From DATFKA01 sp042095835 (GTDB lineage: Bacteria > Bacteroidota > Bacteroidia > Chitinophagales > Saprospiraceae): 32,079 nucleotides of DNA. Made by a program: the position numbers and the translations under genes. How positions within the stretch are numbered: the first letter of the stretch is position 1; the number at the start of each line of letters is the position of its first letter. Below are positions 15,286-21,978 of this stretch, in pieces. The stretch lies in assembly GCA_042095835.1 (NCBI GenBank), contig JBELML010000071.1, forward strand, positions 1 through 32,079. The letters run 5' to 3'. The notes beneath the pieces were generated by a model. The model saw only the letters and a program-made list of their open reading frames with translations, did no database searches and was not told the DNA's origin.

Positions 15286-17661
15286 ATGAAGAAACTTCTT
15301 ATACTAGTATTTTCGGCTGTGATCTTTTCTTTTAATGGTTTAATAGCCCAGCGGTCTGTTGAAATCTTACCAGACGTAGATACACTTTATGTGTGTACAG
15401 ACTCTACTGTCCAGTTGATGGCCTCCGAAGCATTTACCTATAGTTGGACACCAGCTAATATATTCGATGATGCCACTATTCCGAACCCCATCGCCTCGCC
15501 CACTACAACTACTCAAGTCATCGTAGAGGCGAATGTGAATGGGATTGTTCGTAGAGATACCATCGTGTTGATTCCCGCCACGCCAAGCCTAGTTTTGGAA
15601 AGTAGTACTAGCGATCCATTCTGCGCCGGAGAAATAATTGAGGTATCAGCAATAAACAATGTCGGGAGCCAAGGTTTGACCTGGCAGATACCTACCGATG
15701 TGAATGTAGTTGATTCGTTGAGCGGACGTCTGCTAGTACAGCCTCGGGTGACGGCTACTTGGTTGGCGAGTATTAATGTATCGGGCTGTATCGTCGACAC
15801 TTTTGTGCAAATCCAGGTGCGTGACCCATTGGTCACCATTGAAAATTCAGATACTGTTTTTCTTTGTAAAGATAGTGAGGTGACGCTCGGCGCTACCACC
15901 AACTCGGGTTTTATTGACAACCTGACTTGGTCACCAGCAGAAGGAATCTCCGCAACTACTGGCGCGGAAGTGATTGCCAGCCCTAAAGAAACCACTACCT
16001 ATTATGCCACGCTAGTAGAAGATGGTTGTACCATCGTAGATTCTGTAGTGGTGAGAATTGATTCTCTACCTACAGACTTGAGTATTGAAAAAGATGAAGA
16101 TAAGTCACCAGACCCTTATTGCGAAGGTGATATTGTGACGCTAAAGTCACCTACCTATGAAACAGGTCCCTATCCAATCATCGAGCACTTGTGGAAAGCA
16201 ACTAAAACGAATCCAAGACCAGGTGATACGGATACCGTAGGTACTTTTGGTTTTGAGACACCAGATACCCTATTTAACCTTGTATTTACTGCACAGGACA
16301 GTGCAATCTTTGAAAGAGTAACCCGCAGTGGTGGCTGTCTTGATACCTCAGAGGTGTTTATTCCGGTGATTAAGCAGAAAATGATCACTATTATGCCTGA
16401 ACCAGCTATTATTTGTCCAGGAGAGACGCTCGATTTGACTGCCGAGTTCTCTGGACCTGGTGATATAACCTGGACTCCAGAAGAAAATATTACAGGTAGT
16501 AATGATCAAAAGACCGTGACGGTTGGACCTTTATCGGAGACGACGGCTTTCACTATTGAAGTTGTTGAAGAAGGCTGTCCAACTACGCAATCTAAAACCG
16601 TCGAGCTGCTACCTCAGTTGGTTGCTTTAAATACCCAAACGGTTATCTGCCGTGGAGATAATATTGAATTAAATTCCTTGGAGGTTTCAGGAGCTATTTA
16701 TACTTGGACTTCTCCCGATGATCCATCTATCAACTCCAACGAGGCTAGGCTGGTTGTCAGGCCTTTGACGAATACGCAATACGATCTTACGGTTGAATTT
16801 GGAGATTGTGGGCCACAAACGGCTTCCATTTTAGTGAATGTCATTCAGGAGGCCAATGTAATTGTCGATCCCGAAGAACTAACGATTTGTCCTGGTGACC
16901 CGGTAGAGCTCATGGGTATCGGTAATGCCGAAAGCTTTGCAGAAGAAAGGTATACCTGGACCTTTGGTTCAACGAGCAGAGTCGGTAGTAGCATCAGCGA
17001 TGCGCCACAAACTAATACCCAGTACTTACTCACTTACGAGGTCGCTATTCCGGGCGGACGCGTTTGTTCTGCTGATCAAGGTACATCAAGAATTACGGTC
17101 GAAGAACAACCCGAAATACTTGCCTTAGATGTAGTGCCAGAGGAAGCTACGACCGAGGGTATCATTCAAGGCGATGCCGTGACGATCACTGCTGATATCG
17201 TTGGCAATACCAGTGGATTTACTTTCCAATGGATGGCTAATCAGGATAATATTGATGGGACGATCACCTCAACTGCGGATGACCCCTTAGAAAATACGCA
17301 GTATAAATTGACCCTTACTTCTCCAACTGGATGTGAACTTGAACAGACTTCTCCAACGGTAATTGTTATCGAACCTGCTTTTGAAGTACCTAATGTCTTC
17401 ACACCCAATGATGATGATATCAATGACTTCTTTAATATTGCTTTTGTAGGTATTCGAGATTTGAGCAACTTCATTCAAGAGTTTCAGGTCTTCAATCGCT
17501 GGGGTGTCTTAGTTTATGATAATGATACCCCAGATACAGGCTGGGATGGCAGATATAATGGCAATCCTGCTCCCGCTGATGTATATGTCTATAAAATTAA
17601 AGTTCGCTTCCCCGATGGAACTGAAGAGGAGCGATCTGGAGAAGTGACCTTAATCAGGTAG
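15286..17661 (+). CDS. Secreted T9SS type B cargo with Ig/PKD-like repeats
   Basis: This 791-residue secreted protein has a signal peptide MKKLLILVFSAVIFSFNGLIAQ. Six to seven diverged Ig/PKD-like repeats of about 75-100 residues follow, many opening with a Cys-Gly element such as FCAGEIIEV, ICPGETLDL, ICRGDNIEL or ICPGDPVEL and closing with a Cys. The last about 90 residues are a gliding-motility-associated (CHU_C, type B) sorting domain: VPNVFTPNDDDINDFF, VFNRWGVLVYDND, GWDGRYNG and the end DGTEEERSGEVTLIR. The domain sends cargo through the type IX secretion system to the cell surface or medium. An adhesive or structural role is inferred, as no enzymatic domain is seen. An ATG at 15274 (MTLNMKK) is a possible alternative start. 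Confidence 0.92.
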   Translation: MKKLLILVFSAVIFSFNGLIAQRSVEILPDVDTLYVCTDSTVQLMASEAFTYSWTPANIFDDATIPNPIASPTTTTQVIVEANVNGIVRRDTIVLIPATPSLVLESSTSDPFCAGEIIEVSAINNVGSQGLTWQIPTDVNVVDSLSGRLLVQPRVTATWLASINVSGCIVDTFVQIQVRDPLVTIENSDTVFLCKDSEVTLGATTNSGFIDNLTWSPAEGISATTGAEVIASPKETTTYYATLVEDGCTIVDSVVVRIDSLPTDLSIEKDEDKSPDPYCEGDIVTLKSPTYETGPYPIIEHLWKATKTNPRPGDTDTVGTFGFETPDTLFNLVFTAQDSAIFERVTRSGGCLDTSEVFIPVIKQKMITIMPEPAIICPGETLDLTAEFSGPGDITWTPEENITGSNDQKTVTVGPLSETTAFTIEVVEEGCPTTQSKTVELLPQLVALNTQTVICRGDNIELNSLEVSGAIYTWTSPDDPSINSNEARLVVRPLTNTQYDLTVEFGDCGPQTASILVNVIQEANVIVDPEELTICPGDPVELMGIGNAESFAEERYTWTFGSTSRVGSSISDAPQTNTQYLLTYEVAIPGGRVCSADQGTSRITVEEQPEILALDVVPEEATTEGIIQGDAVTITADIVGNTSGFTFQWMANQDNIDGTITSTADDPLENTQYKLTLTSPTGCELEQTSPTVIVIEPAFEVPNVFTPNDDDINDFFNIAFVGIRDLSNFIQEFQVFNRWGVLVYDNDTPDTGWDGRYNGNPAPADVYVYKIKVRFPDGTEEERSGEVTLIR

Positions 17662-17671
17662 GATAAATGGA

Positions 17672-17712
17672 TTAATCAGCTTAGAAGTATTTACTATTTC
17701 TAAGCTGATTAA
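17672..17712. terminator. Hairpin terminator between convergent genes
   Basis: A perfect 15-bp inverted repeat (17672-17686 with 17698-17712, TTAATCAGCTTAGAA and its complement) has an 11-nt loop. It starts 11 bp after the T9SS cargo stop. There is no strong T-run on either side. It directly abuts the palindromic element at 17712. Confidence 0.65.
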
Positions 17713-17875
17713 ATACACTGTGCAAAAAGTTTATTGATGTTTTGAACCACCAGATTTTAAGCTAGATCAAGGCATGGCGCAGGCTCGTAGCCTTAGCTAC
17801 GAAGCCGAGTACATAACGCAGAGATTGCTTCAAAGATGGCTTCAAAACGTTAAGTAATTTATTACACAGTGTATT
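17712..17875. repeat. 164-bp palindromic element, family B
   Basis: Terminal inverted repeats AATACACTGTG (17712-17722) and CACAGTGTATT (17865-17875) are perfect over 11 bp. GTTTTGAA (17739-17746) and TTCAAAAC (17841-17848) sit 27 bp inside each end. The centre TCGTAGC-ctta-GCTACGA (17785-17802) has the same symmetry point (17793.5) as the ends. The right end stops 5 bp before the lptE stop codon. It is a MITE-like, REP-like or cruciform element; no coding content. Confidence 0.85.
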
Positions 17876-17880
17876 AAATA

Positions 17881-18393
17881 TTACCAATTTGAAAAGGCCG
17901 CATTAAAGATGTCTTCCATTAGCTGCTCAGAGATGGTAGTGACTGCATCTTCTTCTACGCTAGCAAAATCGGTAGAGGCAGGATAGTCAAAGAAAAAAGA
18001 GAAGTTCCTAGTCCAACCTTCGGTATCCTCTTTATTGACAATGTATTCAATGGCTAGTACAATAGTGAGTCGATTAATAGCTACTCGATTATCTGCACTG
18101 GGTGCTTCAGCTGTGATCCTAAAGTCTACTAGCGTTCCTTTAAATTCTATATCTGGATTGTTTTCGTCTCTTCTTAGACGAGAGTTTAAACGAATTTTAT
18201 TTCTTAAATCTTCGGCTAGGGTTTGATCTAGGTTGGGTAGGGCATTATCTGCATTATTGGCAAAGGGACCAACAAAGTAGGTTTGAATAGTAGGATCGAT
18301 GGTTGCCCCAGATTGCGAGATGGAACAACGCTTATTAACCGTTGCCGCTAAAAAAATGCCGATTAGGGTGAAAGCGAAATAGTGATTACGCAT
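17881..18393 (-). CDS. lptE: LptE-like LPS-assembly protein
   Basis: This 170-residue protein has an N-terminal hydrophobic segment ending at a cysteine (residue 23, then SISQSGATIDPTIQTYFVGPF). The mature N-terminus and the pattern of a Ser/Gly-rich strand followed by DQTLAEDLRNKIRLNSRL match Bacteroidota LptE, the outer-membrane lipoprotein that plugs the LptD barrel during LPS export. Position supports this: lptE follows the sigma-54 activator and miaB in this phylum. The start is ATG, 21 bp after the activator's stop. One oddity is that the residues before the cysteine read VNKRC, a poor lipobox with Arg at -1 and Lys at -2. Confidence 0.8.
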   Translation of the reverse strand: MRNHYFAFTLIGIFLAATVNKRCSISQSGATIDPTIQTYFVGPFANNADNALPNLDQTLAEDLRNKIRLNSRLRRDENNPDIEFKGTLVDFRITAEAPSADNRVAINRLTIVLAIEYIVNKEDTEGWTRNFSFFFDYPASTDFASVEEDAVTTISEQLMEDIFNAAFSNW

Positions 18394-18414
18394 GGAGATA
18401 GATTTTATATAAAC

Positions 18415-19716
18415 CTAAAGATTGTATTGCTTAATCTTGCGGTAGAGGGTCCTTTCTGAAATGCCTAATTCCTTGGCTGCATCTTTTCGACGATTATTAT
18501 GCTTCTTTAGTGCTTTTTGGATCAAGTTCTTTTCGTGATGCTCTATAGAAAGGTTCTCATCGATGATCTCAACGCTACCATAAGATTCTTCTTTGTCTTG
18601 CTCCTGTTTGGTGATAATCAGCGGTTGTATCGCTTTTGATTTATCTTCCGTAGTGTAGTCCTTAAAGTCCGGATAAGATTTGGTAGATGCCTCGTATTCA
18701 AAGTTGTCTACCTTGGGAGCTTCTAGTGATTTTAGAGATTGAACATTCTGTACCCGAAGATCATTGTTTTGGATCAACTCAAAAACGAGTGATTTAAGAT
18801 CGTTGAGGTCACTTTTCATTTCGAAAAGTAGCTTGTAGAGAATCTCTCGCTCCTGAAAACCATTAGCGTTATTGTTGCTTCCATTTCTGGTGATAGAAGG
18901 CAGGTTTCGAGTAAGAATATCTGGAACAATTTCTATGAGTTGCTCAGCGGTGATATTGCGGTCTTCTGCCAGGACGGATATTTTCTCCGCCACATTTTTA
19001 AGTTCTCGAATATTACCAGGCCATTGGTAGTTTTGCAAAACTAGTCGAGCCCTTTCATCTAATTTAACCGGCGCTGATCGGTATTTCTCTGCAAAATCTA
19101 CTGCAAAACGACGGAATAAAAGATAGATGTCCTCATCACGTTCGCGCAAGGCGGGTACCTTGATGGTGATCGTATTCAAGCGGAAAAATAAATCCTCTCG
19201 GAATTTACCCTTTTGGATGCGCTCCTGTAGATCTACATTGGTAGCCGTGATGATGCGGATATCAGTCTTCTGTGTTTTATTAGAACCGACCTTGATGAAT
19301 TCGCCGTTCTCTAGGATGCGCAATAAATAAGTCTGAGTATCCAGCGGCATTTCTCCAATCTCATCAAGGAAGATGGTACCTCCATCGTAGGTTTCGAAGT
19401 AGCCTTTGCGGTCGCTAGTGGCTCCTGTAAAAGCCCCTTTTTCGTGGCCAAACAACTCAGAGTTGATGGTTCCCTCTGGGATAGCACCACAATTGATGGC
19501 GATAAACTTGTTGTGCTTTCGAGCACTTAAATTGTGAATAATTTTGGAAAACACCTCTTTACCTACACCACTTTCTCCTGTAATCAACACAGACAAGTCT
19601 GTATTGGCAACTCGGGTCGCTGTACCCAATGCTCGATCGAGTAGAGGGGATTGGCCCACGATGCCAAAACGCTGTTTTATAGACTGTAGGTTGTTTGCCA
19701 ATGTGTTAATTATCAA
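18415..19716 (-). CDS. Sigma-54-dependent transcriptional activator without receiver domain
   Basis: A short N-terminal leader (about 20 residues) runs straight into the AAA+ sigma-54 interaction domain. Walker A is TGESGVGKEVF (near residue 48), the sigma-54 contact loop is GAFTGA, Walker B is GGTIFLDEIGEM, and the arginine-finger region is FREDLFFRLNTI. A roughly 100-residue linker precedes a C-terminal Fis-type HTH (IQKALKKHNNRRKDAAKELG, ISERTLYRKIKQYNL). No receiver, PAS or GAF domain is present, so activity may be set by expression, the linker or a partner protein. The start is a TTG (MIINTLANNLQ); another TTG at 19701 is an alternative. It lies 50 bp after miaB and 21 bp before lptE, probably in one operon. 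Its targets are unknown. Confidence 0.92.
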   Translation of the reverse strand: MIINTLANNLQSIKQRFGIVGQSPLLDRALGTATRVANTDLSVLITGESGVGKEVFSKIIHNLSARKHNKFIAINCGAIPEGTINSELFGHEKGAFTGATSDRKGYFETYDGGTIFLDEIGEMPLDTQTYLLRILENGEFIKVGSNKTQKTDIRIITATNVDLQERIQKGKFREDLFFRLNTITIKVPALRERDEDIYLLFRRFAVDFAEKYRSAPVKLDERARLVLQNYQWPGNIRELKNVAEKISVLAEDRNITAEQLIEIVPDILTRNLPSITRNGSNNNANGFQEREILYKLLFEMKSDLNDLKSLVFELIQNNDLRVQNVQSLKSLEAPKVDNFEYEASTKSYPDFKDYTTEDKSKAIQPLIITKQEQDKEESYGSVEIIDENLSIEHHEKNLIQKALKKHNNRRKDAAKELGISERTLYRKIKQYNL

Positions 19717-19766
19717 TAAGTTAATAGGTTAGCCTCAATGCTAAAGCTAGTTTTATGCTCCAAAAA

Positions 19767-21215
19767 TTATGCTGAAACGATTTCTCCTTTTAGGGTAGCA
19801 CTCGTTGCTTCGTAGACTTTTACATAAGTATAATCTCCCGGCTTTAGGCCTTCCTTTTTAGGGAAAACCAGCATCTTGTTTTGAGAGTTTCTACCGCAGA
19901 AATCGTCTGCCGAACGTTTAGAATCCCTCTCAATTAAAACCTTAAATGTCTTGCCAATATCTTTTTGGTTTTGCTGGTAGGATATCTGCGTTTGTAAGTG
20001 GATAATCTCCTGCAAACGTTTTTTCTTCACTTCAAGAGGAACATCATCTTCCAGTTTCTTTGCTGCCAAAGTACCTGGACGCTCAGAGTAGTAGAACATA
20101 TAGGACATACTATACTGAGCATATTCAACCATGCTGAGTGTATCTTGATGGTCTTCTTCCGTTTCGGTACAGAAACCAGTAATAATGTCAGATGAAACTG
20201 CGCAATCCGGCATGATGCGACGGATCGCTTCAATGCGATCAATATACCACTCCCGATCGTAGGTCCGATTCATTAAATCCAAGATGCGGCTATTGCCCGA
20301 TTGAACAGGTAGATGAATATACTCGCAGATATTTTCATATCTAGCCATAGTATGGAGTACCTCATCGGTCATATCCTTTGGATGGGAGGTTGAGAAACGT
20401 ACTCTAAGGTCAGGGTGTACTAAAGCTACCATTTCGAGTAAGCCTGCAAAGCTGACCTTCGCCTTGGTTTCAGGGTTTTCCCATTTATAAGAGTCTACAT
20501 TTTGTCCTAGAAGGGTGACTTCACGATAGCCTTTACTGTACAAATCAGTAGCTTCTGCTACAACCGAAAAAGCATCGCGGCTACGCTCCCGACCTCTGGT
20601 GAAGGGGACTACGCAGAAAGAGCACATATTGTCACAACCACGCATGATTGAGATAAAAGCGGTAACTCCATTCGAACCTAAACGAAGCGGACTAATATCA
20701 GCGTAGGTTTCCTCTCTAGAAAGGAATACATTAATGCCTTTATCGCCTTCTTCTGCGGTTTGTACTAGCTTGGGAAGGTCTCGGTAGGCGTCAGGGCCTA
20801 CTACGAGGTCGACTAACTTCTCCTCCTCTAGAAACTTCTTCTTGAGGCGCTCGGCCATGCAACCAAGGACACCAACCATAGTGCCTGGTTTTCGGGCTTT
20901 GACTTTATCAAAAACACGAAGACGCTTGCGTACGGTATCTTCCGCTTTCTCCCGAATGGAGCAGGTATTGATCAGAATGATATCTGATTCCTCCATATTG
21001 CGAGTAGGGCTATAGCCAATATCAGCTAAGACGGAAGCTACAATCTCACTGTCGCTGAAATTCATCTGACAGCCGTAGCTTTCGATATAAAAACGCTTTT
21101 CGTTGGAAGTATTCTTCTTTGCTAGTTGTTCTTTAAAGAAAACCTCACCCTGCTTTTCTGTAAGAATCCTTTTATCCTGTGTGGGGATGGTAGGATTGTC
21201 ATTATATAGTCCCAT
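19767..21215 (-). CDS. miaB: tRNA-2-methylthio-N6-dimethylallyladenosine synthase MiaB
   Basis: This radical-SAM methylthiotransferase adds the 2-methylthio group to i6A37 of tRNAs reading UNN codons. The N-terminal MTTase domain (YIESYGCQMNFSDSEIVASV, INTCSIREKAEDTV, GVLGCMAERLK) holds three Cys for the auxiliary cluster. The radical SAM motif is CDNMCSFCVVPF (near residue 195, C-x3-C-x2-C), followed by RGRERSR. A C-terminal TRAM domain ends at about residue 480. I start at ATG 21215 (MGLYNDNPTIPT, 482 residues). The frame is open to 21293, but a TATATTTG -7 box at 21280-21287 predicts transcription only from about 21273, so the earliest start is excluded. It is first gene of the miaB - sigma-54 activator - lptE run. 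Confidence 0.95.
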   Translation of the reverse strand: MGLYNDNPTIPTQDKRILTEKQGEVFFKEQLAKKNTSNEKRFYIESYGCQMNFSDSEIVASVLADIGYSPTRNMEESDIILINTCSIREKAEDTVRKRLRVFDKVKARKPGTMVGVLGCMAERLKKKFLEEEKLVDLVVGPDAYRDLPKLVQTAEEGDKGINVFLSREETYADISPLRLGSNGVTAFISIMRGCDNMCSFCVVPFTRGRERSRDAFSVVAEATDLYSKGYREVTLLGQNVDSYKWENPETKAKVSFAGLLEMVALVHPDLRVRFSTSHPKDMTDEVLHTMARYENICEYIHLPVQSGNSRILDLMNRTYDREWYIDRIEAIRRIMPDCAVSSDIITGFCTETEEDHQDTLSMVEYAQYSMSYMFYYSERPGTLAAKKLEDDVPLEVKKKRLQEIIHLQTQISYQQNQKDIGKTFKVLIERDSKRSADDFCGRNSQNKMLVFPKKEGLKPGDYTYVKVYEATSATLKGEIVSA

Positions 21216-21279
21216 GCAAAAAAGGCGCTTTGGTAAATGAATAATGTTTCCTAGTTCCTGAGGAGCTGGATACAGCCGA

Positions 21280-21287
21280 CAAATATA
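21280..21287 (-). promoter_or_regulatory. -7 promoter box of miaB (TATATTTG)
   Basis: The reverse strand reads TATATTTG, matching TAnnTTTG, 65 bp upstream of the chosen miaB ATG. No TTG occurs at 19-21 bp upstream of it. Confidence 0.5.
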
Positions 21288-21344
21288 GCACAATTTAGAG
21301 CTGAAATGCCATTTTGTCAGTAGGTTTTTTGGATGTAAAAATAA

Positions 21345-21375
21345 AAAAGCGAAATCTGAGCCAGATTTCGCTTTT
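21345..21375 (-). terminator. Rho-independent terminator of rpsU
   Basis: A perfect 14-bp stem, AAAAGCGAAATCTG with its complement, closes a 3-nt loop. On the minus strand it is followed by a T-rich run (TTTTTTATTTTT). It lies 25 bp after the rpsU stop and about 58 bp before the miaB promoter box, so it separates the two units. Confidence 0.88.
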
Positions 21376-21400
21376 ATCCTATCCTAAAAATAGGAAGTAC

Positions 21401-21601
21401 TTATACATCTAAGCCTAGTTCCTGTATTTTTTGGTTGCGATAGGTGGCCTTTAGGACCTGATTTCTTTTGCGTACAGAAGGTTTTACAAATTCCTTACGT
21501 TTGCGTAGTTCTTTGATAACTTTTGCATCTCTGTGGCGACGCTTGTATCTTTTCAGTGCGCGATCAATAGACTCGCTGTCTTTTACATCGATAATCAACA
21601 T
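21401..21601 (-). CDS. rpsU: Small ribosomal subunit protein bS21
   Basis: This 66-residue, strongly basic protein begins MLIIDVKDSESIDRALKRYK and continues KFRR-like into RKRKEFVKPSVRKRNQVLKA, matching bS21. It sits at the 30S platform next to the 16S 3' end. In Bacteroidota bS21, with bS18 and bS6, helps occlude the anti-Shine-Dalgarno sequence. Unlike its neighbours this gene has a Shine-Dalgarno-like GGAG 4 nt before the ATG (reverse strand TTTGGAGATATATG), consistent with autogenous control by bS21 reported in the phylum. It is flanked by its own terminator and by the tRNA-Gly terminator upstream. Confidence 0.95.
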   Translation of the reverse strand: MLIIDVKDSESIDRALKRYKRRHRDAKVIKELRKRKEFVKPSVRKRNQVLKATYRNQKIQELGLDV

Positions 21602-21604
21602 ATA

Positions 21605-21610
21605 TCTCCA
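21605..21610 (-). promoter_or_regulatory. Shine-Dalgarno-like site of rpsU
   Basis: On the minus strand TGGAG(A) lies 4 nt before the rpsU ATG at 21601. It can pair with the CUCC core of the anti-Shine-Dalgarno. Other starts in this window lack a comparable site, so it stands out. Confidence 0.6.
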
Positions 21611-21635
21611 AAGTGTTTATTACAATACAATAAAA

Positions 21636-21664
21636 AATAGGCTCTTCAATTTGAAGAACCTATT
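21636..21664 (-). terminator. Rho-independent terminator of tRNA-Gly
   Basis: The hairpin AATAGG-n-TCTTCAA / TTGAAGA-n-CCTATT is followed on the minus strand by TTTTTTATTG. It begins 7 nt after the mature tRNA 3' end and separates the tRNA from rpsU. Confidence 0.8.
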
Positions 21665-21671
21665 TCATTAG

Positions 21672-21744
21672 AGCGGATGACGAGATTCGAACCCGCGACC
21701 TCAACCTTGGCAAAGTTGCGCTCTACCAGCTGAGCTACATCCGC
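21672..21744 (-). tRNA. tRNA-Gly (anticodon GCC)
   Basis: The minus-strand sequence folds as a standard 73-nt cloverleaf. The acceptor stem is GCGGATG / CATCCGC with discriminator T. The D-arm is GCTC...GAGC, and the anticodon stem CAACT / GGTTG encloses loop TTGCCAA with anticodon GCC (glycine, GGC and GGT codons). The T-arm contains GGTTCGAATC. The 3' CCA is not encoded, so it must be added by the CCA-adding enzyme, whose gene lies at 27846-29264. Confidence 0.97.
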
Positions 21745-21807
21745 AATTTTTGTCCTAATCCAAAAAATTAGAACCGCTGGTTTATCGCATTCCTTCGAAC
21801 GCGGATG

Positions 21808-21838
21808 CAAATATAGAATGTCTCATTTTAATTTACAA
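21808..21838 (-). promoter_or_regulatory. Promoter of tRNA-Gly (TTG - 20 bp - TATATTTG)
   Basis: On the minus strand a TTG (21836-21838) is followed after 20 bp by TATATTTG (21808-21815). This matches both parts of the Bacteroidota sigma-A consensus with correct spacing. Predicted transcription starts near 21801, about 57 nt before the mature tRNA 5' end. Confidence 0.75.
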
Positions 21839-21873
21839 GTGATATTCTAAAAAAATATTCAAAATATCACTTG
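21836..21873. promoter_or_regulatory. Dyad overlapping the tRNA-Gly -33 element
   Basis: CAAGTGATATT (21836-21846) and AATATCACTTG (21863-21873) form a perfect 11-bp inverted repeat with an AT-rich 16-bp spacer. Its left half includes the -33 TTG of the tRNA promoter. It could be an operator or a hairpin terminator for unseen transcription. Confidence 0.45.
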
Positions 21874-21978
21874 GGCTGGGTTGAGGAAATCGATATGGGG
21901 CTGTAAATCACCAGACTAAATAGCAATCTACTACTATCTTTTTTCTATCTTTCGGCGTCGAAAATTAGAGACCAATCT

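Noticed and set aside
21383..21401. Small hairpin TCCTAT...ATAGGA between rpsU stop and its terminator
   Set aside because: The stem is only six base pairs, and a much stronger terminator follows immediately. No independent role is supported.
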